A stretch of 64,000 bases of DNA. It comes from Pseudomonas marginalis (GTDB lineage: Bacteria > Pseudomonadota > Gammaproteobacteria > Pseudomonadales > Pseudomonadaceae). Shown piece after piece: positions 8,837-18,027 of this stretch (positions within the stretch are counted from its first letter, which is position 1; the number at the start of each line of letters is the position of its first letter). The stretch covers positions 62,001 through 126,000 of the forward strand of contig NZ_VTFG01000002.1 of the NCBI RefSeq assembly GCF_008692035.1, given 5' to 3'. Under the pieces are notes generated by a model. That model searched no databases. It was given only the letters and a program-made list of their open reading frames with translations, and had not been told where the DNA came from. Made by a program: the position numbers and the translations under genes.

Positions 8837-8934
8837 ACGAGATCGAGTATGACGCGCCCATGACCATGGTCAGTTTCGACGAAAAATCCCTCGACATGAA
8901 AATCGCGCAGTCGCCGGCCGACGACTCCCCCTGA
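8836..8934 (+). pseudogene. Orphan 3' coding fragment between porter and nitroreductase
   Basis: A 32-codon frame with strong GC third positions reads LDEIEYDAPMTMVSFDEKS and continues to a stop at 8932-8934. It has no convincing ribosome-binding site and looks like the C-terminal tail of a lost protein. Family unrecognised. It could equally be a small ORF starting at ATG 8860. Confidence 0.3.
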
Positions 8935-8952
8935 ACGGAACCCGCTAAAAGG

Positions 8953-9702
8953 ATGCGTATCTTGAATCGCTTATCACCACCACCGCTGTCTGCGCTAGAA
9001 ACCCAGCGCACTGTCGATTGGGCAATCATGTCACGGCGCAGCATCAGGGCCTTTTTGCCGACAGCCGTGCCCCATGAGGAAGTCGAAGCGATTCTGGATG
9101 TCGCACGCTTCAGTGCCTCGGGTGTGAACATGCAGCCCTGGCAGGTGCACGTTGTAACCGGTGAAGCGAAAGAGCGCCTGTCAATGGCCATCAGCGCGAT
9201 CGACAACGACCCACGACTCAGCAGCGATATGCAGGAGCCCTACGCCTACTACCCGAACGAATGGATCACGCCTTACATCGATCGCCGGCGCAAGGTGGGT
9301 TGGGACCTCTACGGGCTGCTTGGGATTGCCAAAGGTGAAAAACAACGCATGCACCAACAGCACGGGCGCAATTACCGGTTCTTCGACGCGCCGGTTGGCT
9401 TGCTGTTTACCGTGGACAACGTGTTGGAGCAAGGCAGCCTTCTGGACTACGGCATGTTTTTGCAAAACATCATGCTGGCGGCACGCGGGCGGGGGTTGCA
9501 CACCTGCCCGCAGGCCGCCTTCCTCAAATACCACAACGTCATTTCAGAGATGTTGAGCATTCCCGCCGACCAGATGCTGGTGTGTGGCATGAGCCTTGGC
9601 TATGCCGACCCCAAGGCCGTTGAAAACACTCTGGTAACAGCCCGGGAACCGGTCAGCGCTTTCGCCGTTTTTCACCATAATAATAAGGAGACCCAGCCAT
9701 GA
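8953..9702 (+). CDS. Nitroreductase-family FMN oxidoreductase
   Basis: A 249-residue nitroreductase. The FMN-binding SRRSIRAFLP motif is near residue 28, followed by ILDVARFSASGVNMQPW (a phosphate- and flavin-contact region), and the C-terminal portion contains LQNIMLAARGRGLHTCPQAAF. Family members reduce nitro groups, quinones or enones with NAD(P)H in the cytosol. AAAGGA lies 8 bases before a TTG at 8962 (residue 4) but overlaps the ATG at 8953, so TTG 8962 may be the real start. A strong AAGGAG precedes a new ATG overlapping its stop, as if another operon gene once followed. Confidence 0.88.
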   Translation: MRILNRLSPPPLSALETQRTVDWAIMSRRSIRAFLPTAVPHEEVEAILDVARFSASGVNMQPWQVHVVTGEAKERLSMAISAIDNDPRLSSDMQEPYAYYPNEWITPYIDRRRKVGWDLYGLLGIAKGEKQRMHQQHGRNYRFFDAPVGLLFTVDNVLEQGSLLDYGMFLQNIMLAARGRGLHTCPQAAFLKYHNVISEMLSIPADQMLVCGMSLGYADPKAVENTLVTAREPVSAFAVFHHNNKETQP

Positions 9703-9848
9703 TCAGTGGTGCATACGCAGCCAGGGCATCGGCGTCGGGCCATTGGGCGTTTTGCAGTAGGGACTTGAACACATACAGACGATTGCGACGGGTCAGGTGT
9801 TCTTCGACACGTAAATCAAGGCTTCACCCAGCAACGGATCGCGGCTAA
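9699..9848 (+). pseudogene. Truncated operon gene start or rearrangement scar
   Basis: An ATG overlaps the nitroreductase stop (ATGA) and has an excellent AAGGAG 8 bases upstream, yet the frame ends after 49 codons. On the opposite strand the same bases read HLTRRNRLYVFKSLLQNAQW followed by an open, codon-biased tail. A one-base shift joins this tail to an upstream reading KRGSQAWPVAKVSRDPLLGE. The most economical reading is a deletion junction joining the first codons of one gene to the antisense 3' end of another. Neither fragment is recognised. Confidence 0.35.
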
Positions 9849-9916
9849 CCTTGGCCACCGGCCAAGCCTGCGATCCGCGCTTGCCGAACATAATGATTTC
9901 GGAAGCTGCTGCCACC

Positions 9917-10699
9917 ATGGATATTTCTTCGACGCCTTCTCCGCCTGCCAGTAACAAGGAAAATACCGGTGGGCGCGTACAGGTCATCGACCGCTCGATT
10001 GTACTGCTGCGCACCCTCTCGGGGCTCAAGCATGGCGCCAGCGCTCTGGACCTGGCGCGGCTGACCGGTATAGACCGCACCACCATTCATCGCCTGCTCA
10101 AGACCCTGACCCACTGGAGCCTGATCGAGTCCCAGGGCGGCACCTATCGCATCGGCCCGGAATGCCTGATCTATTCGGCGGCGTACCTGAACCGCCTGAA
10201 CCTGCGCAAGATCGCCCTGCCCTACGCCATCGAGTTGCAACGGGTGATCGGCGAGCGCCAGGCGATTGTGTCGCTGTCGGTGCCGGTAGGTGACCAGGTG
10301 GTGTTGATCGAGCGGATGTGGACGCCGACCACGCCGCTCAACGTGATTGTCGACCTCGCCGACCAGTTCCCCATCGACGGCAGCCCCAGCGGGCGTGCGG
10401 TGCTCGCCACCTACAATGAGGCGGCCGCGCAGGCGATCCTGGGCGAAGCGCGGTATGCCAAGGTACGGCCGGCGTTGGAGTTGATCCGCAGCCAGCAGGA
10501 CTTCGCGTTTGGCCATGGCGAGTTCAAGCCTGGCCTGTCGTCGGTGGCGTTTCCGATACGCGTGGAAGCCGGGCAGGCCATTGGCGCGGTCGTCGTGGCC
10601 GGGCTTGAGATGGAAGACGAAACCCACCCCGGCTCGTCCCTGGCCAGCCATGTGCGCCGCGCCTGTGAAGGTATCGCGGCGCAGTTGGGCAACCTTTAG
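9917..10699 (+). CDS. IclR-family transcriptional regulator
   Basis: A 260-residue IclR regulator. The N-terminal winged helix has GASALDLARLTGIDRTTIHR and the effector domain (about residues 85-255) includes MWTPTTPLNVIVDLADQFP, SPSGRAVLATYNE and GLSSVAFPIR, the usual ligand-pocket landmarks. The ATG at 9917 is chosen since the IclR fold begins shortly after; in-frame starts at 9851 (TTG) and 9893 exist. It converges with the CoA-ligase gene (stops overlap by 4 bases). It probably controls the neighbouring ligase/dehydrogenase/hydratase genes. Confidence 0.87.
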   Translation: MDISSTPSPPASNKENTGGRVQVIDRSIVLLRTLSGLKHGASALDLARLTGIDRTTIHRLLKTLTHWSLIESQGGTYRIGPECLIYSAAYLNRLNLRKIALPYAIELQRVIGERQAIVSLSVPVGDQVVLIERMWTPTTPLNVIVDLADQFPIDGSPSGRAVLATYNEAAAQAILGEARYAKVRPALELIRSQQDFAFGHGEFKPGLSSVAFPIRVEAGQAIGAVVVAGLEMEDETHPGSSLASHVRRACEGIAAQLGNL

Positions 10700-12174
10700 G
10701 GCCTGAGGCCCAGGGCGGCGAGCAGGCGGTTTTTCTGCACCTTGCCGTAGTGGGAGCGCGGTAGTTCGTCGATGAAGTAAATGCGGCGCGGCACCTTGTA
10801 GCGCGACAAGCCGGCGCGGCAGTGGTCCATCAACTGCTGCGCCGACAGGTCTTGCGAACCCTCTAATACCACGGCTGCGCACACTTGCTCGCCCCATTCC
10901 AGGTCCGCCAGGCCAAACACGTGGGCGTCCTGCACGCCGGGATGGCTCAGCAGGTTCTGTTCGACTTCACCGGGCTGCACGGATTTGCCGCCGCTGCGGA
11001 TGATGTCCTTGCAACGCCCCAGCACGCGCAGCAGCCCATCGGCACCAATGCGCCCGAGGTCACCGCTGCGCAGCCAGCCGTTGTCCAGGGTCTTGGCACT
11101 GAGGCCCTCGAGCTGCCAGTAACCACTCATCAATTGCGGCCCGCCGAGCAGAATCTCGCCCACACCGTTTGCGTCCGGTTGATCGATGCGGATCGCGGCG
11201 CTGAACAACGGTCGGCCCACCACGCCTTCACCACTGTCGCCGGCCGCGCGCACCGTCGCCATTTGCGCGGGCGAGAGGTAGCAACTCCAGGGCGCTTCGG
11301 TCATGCCGTAGAGCACGCCGATGCGTTCACTGAACAGGCTGCATGAGCCTTCCAGCACTTCGCCGGTCAACGCGGCAGCGCCGACATCGAGGCTCTTGAA
11401 TACCGGAAGATCCGCCGCTGCAGGGCCGGTTTCGCGCAACAGGCGCAGTAATTGCGTCGGCACCAGGGAACTGAACGCCACCCGGTACTCAGTAAGCTGA
11501 GCGATGAAGGCCTTGCCGTCGAAGCGACCACCCAACACCACTCGGCCGCCGCTGAGCAAATGGGCCAGCACCGCCACCGCTGCAATCGGCCATAGCGGAC
11601 GGACGTTGAGCAGTACATCGCCAACCACCGCGCCCCGGCCCATGACGATGTTCTGCAACACCGCGCACAAGCTGGCATGCCGATGCATCACCGCCTTGGG
11701 CGTGCCGGTGGTGCCGCCGGTGTAGTTGAGCGAGGCGAGTGCCTGAGGGGATTGCGCCGGGCGTGGGAGGATGTCGACGGGGTTGGATTCGGTGACGGTG
11801 TGCAGCGGCAGGCAACGGATGCCCAAGCCTTGCGCCACACCGGTGTACTGCTCGGAAAACAGCAGCAAGGCAGCGCCCGCGTCCTGTAGCTGAGCAAGCA
11901 ATTCGTCAAGCACCAGGGCCGGGTCCAACGGCACGCGCACGCGGCCGCTGGCCATGCAGCCATAGTCGGCCAGCAGGTAGTCGATGCTGGCGTCGGCCAG
12001 TAAGGCCACCCGCGCACCGACCGGGATTTGCAACCGCTCCAACGCTTGGCCGACGCCGCTGAGGGCGCGGTCCAATTCGTCAAACGTGAGGGTGCGAGCA
12101 CTGGCCGGTTCGTGCAGTGCGATGTGGTCCGGCCATTTAAAGGCCGCCTGGCTGAGCAGCGTACTGATGTCCAT
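10696..12174 (-). CDS. AMP-dependent acyl-CoA synthetase/ligase (ANL superfamily)
   Basis: A 492-residue adenylate-forming enzyme that activates a carboxylic acid with ATP and CoA. The P-loop-like motif is YTGGTTGTPKAVMH (about residue 170), the A5 core is VLYGMTEAPW, the A7 region is LRSGDLGRIGADG, the hinge is GRCKDIIRSGGKSVQPGEVE, and the catalytic lysine lies in SHYGKVQKNRLL near the C terminus. Overall similarity is to benzoate/cyclohexanecarboxylate or medium-chain acyl-CoA ligases. The ATG at 12174 follows the upstream dehydrogenase stop by 2 bases, so the genes are coupled. Confidence 0.88.
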   Translation of the reverse strand: MDISTLLSQAAFKWPDHIALHEPASARTLTFDELDRALSGVGQALERLQIPVGARVALLADASIDYLLADYGCMASGRVRVPLDPALVLDELLAQLQDAGAALLLFSEQYTGVAQGLGIRCLPLHTVTESNPVDILPRPAQSPQALASLNYTGGTTGTPKAVMHRHASLCAVLQNIVMGRGAVVGDVLLNVRPLWPIAAVAVLAHLLSGGRVVLGGRFDGKAFIAQLTEYRVAFSSLVPTQLLRLLRETGPAAADLPVFKSLDVGAAALTGEVLEGSCSLFSERIGVLYGMTEAPWSCYLSPAQMATVRAAGDSGEGVVGRPLFSAAIRIDQPDANGVGEILLGGPQLMSGYWQLEGLSAKTLDNGWLRSGDLGRIGADGLLRVLGRCKDIIRSGGKSVQPGEVEQNLLSHPGVQDAHVFGLADLEWGEQVCAAVVLEGSQDLSAQQLMDHCRAGLSRYKVPRRIYFIDELPRSHYGKVQKNRLLAALGLRP

Positions 12175-12176
12175 GC

Positions 12177-13199
12177 TTACCACCCGCTCAACACAATACG
12201 CCCATTGACCTGACGCGACTCCAGCAGCGCATGGGCCTCAGCCACTTGGTGAAACGCCAGCACCCGGTCGATCAGCGGCTTGACCTGCCCGCCCTTGATC
12301 AACGCCAGTGCCAGGCGCACCTCTTCCAGCGTCGCGCTGCCCGAACCCTGCACCCGCAGGCGTCGGCCGATCAACAGCCCCGGGTTGATCGGCACACTGG
12401 CGGGCGTCACATTGCCCAACACCACCACGCGCCCTCCGAGGGTCATGCTACGCAGGGTGTCTTCGAGGGTGCTGCCGAGGTTTTCCATGGCAACGTCCAC
12501 GCCGCGTTTGCCGGTGAGTTTCCAGACCTCGGCGCTGTAGCTGCCGCTGCTCACAATCACGTCATCGGCGCCCAGGCTGTGGAGAAAGTCACGCTTGTCC
12601 GCACTGCCCGTGACGGCAATGACCCGCGCGCCCGCTGCCTTGGCCAATTGAATCTGATGGGCGCCCAGGCCACCGCTGGCGCCATTGATCAACACGCTTT
12701 CGCCGGGTTTGAGCGCGGCCTCGCCGTGCAAAGCGCGCACGCTGGTGCCGATCGGGCAGGACGCCAAGGCGGCCTGGATGTAGTCCAGACCGTCGGGCAG
12801 TTCGATGGCGGAGATCGCCGGTACTCGCAGGTATTCGGCATAGGCGCCTTCAGTATCCACCGATGGCAGGCCCAGGGCCCGGCACAGATCCTGGCGACCG
12901 CGCAGGCAGTCACGACACTGACCGCAAAAGCGTCGCTGGTAAACCACCACCCGGGCGCCGACCGTCAAGTGGTGCACACCCGCGCCCACCTCAACCACTT
13001 CACCCGCCACCTCATGGCCCAGTACCACGCCGGTATGGGCTCCCGGTAACCGCCCGGCACGGTGCAACAGGTCGTGATGGCAAACCCCTGCTGCCGCGAC
13101 CTGGACCAACACTTCACCCGCACCAACCTGCGGGGTCGGCACCTCCTCGACCTGCAATTGCTCCGGCCCGCCGAAGGCTTTTAGAACTATGGCTTTCAT
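12177..13199 (-). CDS. Zinc-dependent alcohol dehydrogenase (MDR family)
   Basis: A 340-residue medium-chain dehydrogenase. The catalytic zinc ligands are in AAGVCHHDLL and GHEVAGEVVEVG. Four closely spaced cysteines in FCGQCRDCLRGRQDLC form the structural zinc site, and the cofactor Rossmann motif is INGASGGLGAHQIQLAKAAG. It has the length of the acryloyl-CoA/alcohol dehydrogenase group. It starts the two-gene unit with the acyl-CoA ligase and is divergent from the enoyl-CoA hydratase; an inverted repeat sits in the shared promoter (13228-13252). Together they suggest oxidation of an alcohol, activation of the acid, and a beta-oxidation-like hydration. Confidence 0.88.
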   Translation of the reverse strand: MKAIVLKAFGGPEQLQVEEVPTPQVGAGEVLVQVAAAGVCHHDLLHRAGRLPGAHTGVVLGHEVAGEVVEVGAGVHHLTVGARVVVYQRRFCGQCRDCLRGRQDLCRALGLPSVDTEGAYAEYLRVPAISAIELPDGLDYIQAALASCPIGTSVRALHGEAALKPGESVLINGASGGLGAHQIQLAKAAGARVIAVTGSADKRDFLHSLGADDVIVSSGSYSAEVWKLTGKRGVDVAMENLGSTLEDTLRSMTLGGRVVVLGNVTPASVPINPGLLIGRRLRVQGSGSATLEEVRLALALIKGGQVKPLIDRVLAFHQVAEAHALLESRQVNGRIVLSGW

Positions 13200-13227
13200 T
13201 TTTTATAACCGTTTTTGACCCGATAAG

Positions 13228-13252
13228 AATATGTTCATATAACAAACATATT
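13228..13252. promoter_or_regulatory. 8-bp inverted repeat in divergent promoter, candidate IclR operator
   Basis: AATATGTT (13228-13235) and AACATATT (13245-13252) form a perfect AT-rich dyad with a 9-base spacer between the alcohol dehydrogenase and enoyl-CoA hydratase genes. The size and AT-rich character suit IclR-family operators. The link to the IclR gene at 9917 is inference. Confidence 0.45.
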
Positions 13253-13347
13253 GTTTGCATTGTGCACATCGATTAAGTTTTCCTCACTTTGACGCAGACC
13301 TCAAGGGGCAATCGCGTCTTTCTTTCTCTCTCAATGAAAAGCACACC

Positions 13348-14061
13348 ATGACAGTCGAGTACCAAGCTATTGGCGAAGGAATTCTGGTCGTCACCCTCAA
13401 CCGCCAGGAGCGCCTGAACGCACTGGACAGCCAGGCCAAGCACGAGTTGGCCGAGGTTTGGCAACGCGCTCAACACGACCACGCGGTGCGCGCCATCGTG
13501 CTGCGCGGTGCCGGCGAGCGGGCGTTTTGCGCCGGCTCCGACCTCAAGGAAATCGACGCCACCGGCGAGACGGTCAGCAGTGACGTCTTGGCTCGCGCCC
13601 TGCCCGGCGTCGGCAACGACCTGAGTAAACCGGTGGTTGCCGCGTTGCACGGCCACACCTTGGGCCTGGGCATCAGCCTGGCGATTCATTGCGATTTCCG
13701 TATTGCGCGGCATGACACGCGGTTCCACTTTCCGGAAGTGCAGCACGGCATGTTGTCGGGTTTCAGTGCGATCACCCTGCCCAGCCTGATCGGCGAAGCA
13801 GCAGCCCTGGACATCATGCTCAGCGCGCGCAAGTTCAACGCCCAGGAGGCGCTGGCCATCGGCCTGGTCAATCAGGTGGTGGACGGCGCCTACGCCAGCG
13901 CGCTGGAACTGGCCGCACGCCTGGCCAACCATTCCTCTAAGGCCGTGGAATGGACCAAGACCTTGCTGCTGGCCGAACGCAAAGCCCGACTGACGCGGCA
14001 GATGGCACTGGTCGACCAGGCTCGCCAGGACGTGATGCTAGGGCGCGATGCGAAGGTGTAG
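13348..14061 (+). CDS. Enoyl-CoA hydratase/isomerase family protein
   Basis: A 237-residue crotonase-fold protein, shorter than typical hydratases (about 257). The oxyanion-hole segments are AFCAGSDLKEI and HGHTLGLGISLAIHCD. The first catalytic Glu position is present in HFPEVQHGML, whereas the second crotonase Glu appears replaced by Asp in ALDIMLSARK, so isomerase, hydrolase or decarboxylase chemistry is possible. It is divergent from the dehydrogenase/ligase pair and probably acts on the CoA ester they make. The ATG at 13348 is selected; the frame is open upstream, but a typical crotonase N terminus begins here. Confidence 0.85.
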   Translation: MTVEYQAIGEGILVVTLNRQERLNALDSQAKHELAEVWQRAQHDHAVRAIVLRGAGERAFCAGSDLKEIDATGETVSSDVLARALPGVGNDLSKPVVAALHGHTLGLGISLAIHCDFRIARHDTRFHFPEVQHGMLSGFSAITLPSLIGEAAALDIMLSARKFNAQEALAIGLVNQVVDGAYASALELAARLANHSSKAVEWTKTLLLAERKARLTRQMALVDQARQDVMLGRDAKV

Positions 14062-14168
14062 CCCCCACCCCTATAACTAGAAACAGCCAACACATAAGCC
14101 TCCCCAGTACTGTCAGGAACTCCCACCATCAGGAATGGAAAGCGGCACCTAACCATTGGAGCCTCACC

Positions 14169-16694
14169 ATGTCTCGCCCTTACACCCGCTTTCGTCCCAG
14201 GCTCAGCCTGCTGACTGTCGGCATCCTCGGGCTGTGCGCCCAACCGACAGCCCACGCTGAAGAGAACCCGTCACGACCGTCGGCGGCCAGTGACACGGCC
14301 CTGCAAACCGTGGTGGTCACCGGTGCCCGGGACAGCGGTCGCACCGTGGCCAAGAGCCTGGCGCCGATCGATGTGATCAGCGCCGACGACCTCGCCCGCT
14401 CCGGTAAACAGAACCTGCGCGACGCCCTGGCCGCCAGCGTACCGTCCTATACCAATGCTGCAGGGTTTACCGGCGGCACCGGGTTGTCGGTCAAGTCCGC
14501 GACTTTGCGCGGCCTGGGCGGTAACCATGTGCTGGTGCTGGTCAACGGCAAGCGCCGCCACAATACGTCGCTGATCTTTGTGCAGACCGCCGCCACCTCA
14601 AGCGGCCAGTCGCCCGCCGACCTCGACCTGATCCCCATCGCCGCGGTGGACCACGTGGAAGTGCTGCGCGACGGCGCGGCGGCGCAATACGGTTCGGACG
14701 CGATTGCCGGGGTGATCAACATCATCCTCAAGACCAACCGCTCCGGCGGCAGCGGCAGCGCCCTATATGGGCAGTACGCCAACCGTGTGGGCGGCAAGGG
14801 CAATTTCGGCGCGCGGGGCCAGGGCCAGATCAACCAGGGCTTTGAGCTGCCCAATGACGGCTTTTTCAGCCTCAGCGCCGATATCGGCCTCCAGGAAAGC
14901 TCCAACGTGGCCGGCGCCGTGCCGGACCGCACCAGCATCTATTTCCGCCAGAACGGCCAGCCCGACCCGCGCGAAACCAGTGAAAGCCGTTACCGCCAGC
15001 AACTGGGCCAGCCCCGTTCGCAAACCTATAACTTCGGCTACAACGCCGAACTGCCGCTGAACGAGGACTACACGCTGTACTCGTTCTCCACCCTCAGCCA
15101 CCGCAACTCCACCAGTTGGGGCACCTACCGCACCGCCAACTCGCCGCAGAACATTGTCTCGGTGTACCCGGACGGTTTCTCGCCGCGTTTCGTGGTGGAA
15201 GAAGACGACTTCCAAAGCGTGTTCGGCGTGCGCAACGACGACCTGCTGGGCTGGGCTTGGGACCTGAGCAGCAGCTACGGCTACAACAACGCCAACACCC
15301 GCAACGAGCGTTCGCTGAACCCGTCCCTGGGACCAAACAGCCCTCAGGATATGGACGGCGGCAACCTGATCGCCAGCCAATGGACCAATAACCTCGACCT
15401 GACCCGTGCGTTCGATACCGGGCTGTTTGCCAAGCCGCTGAACGTCTCGACCGGCCTTGAGTTCCGCCGCGATGGGTTCGAGATCCAGGCCGGCGAATAC
15501 GCCTCTTATGCCGATGGCGGCTACGTGTTCCCTGCCGGCAGCCCACTCGCCGGCCAACGCCCCAACCCTGGCGCGCCTGGGCTGGTGGGTTTCACCCCGG
15601 CCGACGCGCACAACTACTCACGCACCAACACCGCAGGCTACGTCGACTTCAGCCAAAGCCTGACCGACCAATGGGACGTGAGCCTGGCCGGGCGTTTCGA
15701 GCACTACAGTGATTTCGGCGACACCGGCAGTGGCAAGTTCTCCACGCGTTACGCGTTCACCCCGCAATTCGCCGTGCGCGGCACCGTAAACAACGGCTTC
15801 CGCGCGCCGTCCCTGCAACAGCAGTTCTATTCGTCGTCGCTGACCGCCTGGCGCACCAGCCCGCTCACCGGGCAACTGGAGCAGGCCACCACGCGCTACG
15901 TCACTGTCAACGACGCCGCCGGCCAGGCCCTGGGCGCCAAGGAGCTCAAGCCTGAACGCTCGATGAACTACAGCCTCGGCTTTGTCGCCACACCGACCGA
16001 GAACCTGGACATTACGGTCGACCTGTACCAGATCGACATCAAGGATCGCATCCTGCAGACCAGTAACCTGCAAGGCACGGCGGTCTCCAACGTGCTGGCC
16101 GCCCAGGGCCTGAACCCGAACCAGATCGTCTCGTACTTCGGCAACCTGGCCGATACCCGCACCCGTGGCATCGACCTGGTGGCCGACTACCGCTATGACC
16201 TGGGCCGCTACGGCAAGACCAAATGGACCTTGCTCAGCAATCAGAGCCTGCAGACCATCGAGAAGATCAAGGAGCCCGCAGCACTGGCCGGCACCGGCGT
16301 CAGCGTGATGGGCCGTGACCGCCAGGGCAACCTGACCTCGGCCTACCCGAAAAACACCACGTCGCTGAATGCCGCCTGGCAACTGGGGGATTTTGAGGTG
16401 AATCTCAAGGAAACCCGCTATTCCAAGGTCACCGGGCGTAACCAGATTTCGGCCAGTCGCGATGAAAAAATTCGCCCGGCATTCATCACCGATCTGAGCG
16501 TGGGTTACTGGTTGAGCGACGCGGTGAAAGTCACCGTCGGCGGCGAAAACATCTTCGACCGGCGCCCGCAGCAACTGAATGATGAGGCCAAGCGCTTCTA
16601 CTTCTTCCCCACCGACAACCCCACCTACAGCTGGTACTCGCCCTATGGCCTGGAAGGCGCCTACTACTTCGCTAAAGTCGACGTGAGCTGGTGA
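14169..16694 (+). CDS. TonB-dependent outer-membrane receptor
   Basis: An 841-residue TonB-dependent receptor. Signal peptide residues 1-30 end at QPTAHAEE. The TonB box region is LQTVVVTGARD and the plug domain (about residues 60-180) contains LRGLGGNHVLVLVNGKRR and VEVLRDGAAAQYGSDAIAGV. A 22-strand barrel ends at the aromatic C terminus VDVSW. It has the size and pattern of the broad iron-complex/vitamin receptor class that lacks siderophore-specific features. GGAG stands 8 bases before the ATG. Its stop overlaps the MFS gene start (TGATG), so importer and permease are one transcription unit. Ligand unknown; neighbours suggest an organic, possibly sulfur-containing, solute. Confidence 0.92.
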   Translation: MSRPYTRFRPRLSLLTVGILGLCAQPTAHAEENPSRPSAASDTALQTVVVTGARDSGRTVAKSLAPIDVISADDLARSGKQNLRDALAASVPSYTNAAGFTGGTGLSVKSATLRGLGGNHVLVLVNGKRRHNTSLIFVQTAATSSGQSPADLDLIPIAAVDHVEVLRDGAAAQYGSDAIAGVINIILKTNRSGGSGSALYGQYANRVGGKGNFGARGQGQINQGFELPNDGFFSLSADIGLQESSNVAGAVPDRTSIYFRQNGQPDPRETSESRYRQQLGQPRSQTYNFGYNAELPLNEDYTLYSFSTLSHRNSTSWGTYRTANSPQNIVSVYPDGFSPRFVVEEDDFQSVFGVRNDDLLGWAWDLSSSYGYNNANTRNERSLNPSLGPNSPQDMDGGNLIASQWTNNLDLTRAFDTGLFAKPLNVSTGLEFRRDGFEIQAGEYASYADGGYVFPAGSPLAGQRPNPGAPGLVGFTPADAHNYSRTNTAGYVDFSQSLTDQWDVSLAGRFEHYSDFGDTGSGKFSTRYAFTPQFAVRGTVNNGFRAPSLQQQFYSSSLTAWRTSPLTGQLEQATTRYVTVNDAAGQALGAKELKPERSMNYSLGFVATPTENLDITVDLYQIDIKDRILQTSNLQGTAVSNVLAAQGLNPNQIVSYFGNLADTRTRGIDLVADYRYDLGRYGKTKWTLLSNQSLQTIEKIKEPAALAGTGVSVMGRDRQGNLTSAYPKNTTSLNAAWQLGDFEVNLKETRYSKVTGRNQISASRDEKIRPAFITDLSVGYWLSDAVKVTVGGENIFDRRPQQLNDEAKRFYFFPTDNPTYSWYSPYGLEGAYYFAKVDVSW

Positions 16695-18007
16695 TGACGA
16701 ACTTCGAACGCCCGCAGGCGACCTTCGACCAACGCCTGTATCGCAAACTGGCGTGGCGGATCATGCCGTTCCTGTTCCTGTGCTTCGTGCTCAACTGGCT
16801 GGACCGGGTCAACATCAGCTTTGCGCATTTGCAGTTCAAGACCGACCTGAACATCAGCGACGCCACGTTCGGCATCATCGTCGGGGTGTTCTCCATCGGT
16901 TACCTGCTGTTCGAGATTCCCAGCAACCTGCTGCTGGAAAAGATCGGCGCGAAAAAAACCATGATGCGCATCATGGTGCTGTGGGGACTGGTGACCATCG
17001 CCACCGCGTTTGCCCAGACCCCGGCGCAGTTCTATGTGCTGCGGGTGTTGCTGGGCGCCGCCGAAGCCGGATTCTTCCCAGGGGTAATCCTGTACCTCAC
17101 CTACTGGTTCCCGGCCAGCCACCGCGCGCGCATTACCTCGCGCTTCATCATGGCGATTGCGGTGTGCGGAATTATCGGCGGGCCGCTGTCGACCAGCATC
17201 ATGGCGCACTTCGCCGGTATCGGCGGCTTTACCGGCTGGCAATGGCTGTTCGTGATCACCGGCATTCCGCCGGTGCTCGCGGGGTTGTTCGCCTGGTACT
17301 GGCTGGACGACAAACCGGCGTCGGCCAAGTGGTTGAGTGCGGATGAAAAACGCGCCATCGAACAGGCCCTGGCCCAAGAACGCCAGCAGCGCAAACCCGG
17401 TGGGCACTCGCGTTTTGTAGAGGCGCTGAAGGATCGCAAGGTGTGGTTTATCACCCTGGCCTACTGCCTGACCATCATGTGCACCGGCAATGTCACCAAC
17501 ATCTGGGCGCCGTCGATCATTCGCGATTCCGGGGTCAGCAACCTCGGGCAATTGGGCTTGCTCTCGGCTTTGCCCTATGTGATCGGCGTGTGCGTGATGC
17601 TGTGGGCGTGCCGCCATTCGGATGTGAATCAGGAGCGGCGCTGGCACTTCGCGCTGGGCGGCCTCACGGCGGCGCTGGCAATGCTGGTGCTGCCCAACTT
17701 TCTGTTCAGCCCGTACTCGGCAATCGCCGTACTGACCCTGATGACCAGCGGCTACCTGGTGGCCACGGCGATTTTCTGGACCATCCCCACGTATTACCTG
17801 TCGGACCACGCCAAGGCCGCAGGCCTGGCGCTGGTCAATTGCTGCGGGCAGATCAGCAGCCTGCTGACACCCATCATGATCGGTGCGATCAAGACCTCCA
17901 CCGGCAGCATCAGCCTGGCGCTTTATATCGTGGCGGCGCTGGTGGCCTGCGGCACCTTGATCCTGTTGCTCGGCGTCCCGCGCAGCGCTCTGCGCGACGC
18001 TTCCTGA
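16694..18007 (+). CDS. MFS transporter, anion:cation symporter (ACS) type
   Basis: A 437-residue twelve-helix MFS permease. It carries NWLDRVNISFAHL in helix 1, the loop motif around NLLLEKIGAKKTMMRIMVLW, and the ACS-family signature LGAAEAGFFPGVILYLTYWF in helix 4-5. The family imports small organic anions with protons in the inner membrane. The ATG overlaps the receptor stop by one base; a GTG three bases earlier is an alternative. Paired with the receptor, it would move the same ligand across the inner membrane. Confidence 0.9.
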   Translation: MTNFERPQATFDQRLYRKLAWRIMPFLFLCFVLNWLDRVNISFAHLQFKTDLNISDATFGIIVGVFSIGYLLFEIPSNLLLEKIGAKKTMMRIMVLWGLVTIATAFAQTPAQFYVLRVLLGAAEAGFFPGVILYLTYWFPASHRARITSRFIMAIAVCGIIGGPLSTSIMAHFAGIGGFTGWQWLFVITGIPPVLAGLFAWYWLDDKPASAKWLSADEKRAIEQALAQERQQRKPGGHSRFVEALKDRKVWFITLAYCLTIMCTGNVTNIWAPSIIRDSGVSNLGQLGLLSALPYVIGVCVMLWACRHSDVNQERRWHFALGGLTAALAMLVLPNFLFSPYSAIAVLTLMTSGYLVATAIFWTIPTYYLSDHAKAAGLALVNCCGQISSLLTPIMIGAIKTSTGSISLALYIVAALVACGTLILLLGVPRSALRDAS

Positions 18008-18027
18008 CCTCTTTGATGGACCTTTCC

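Noticed and set aside
16664..17809. Long open frame antisense to the MFS gene
   Set aside because: Shadow of a well-supported membrane protein; no start signal or domain.
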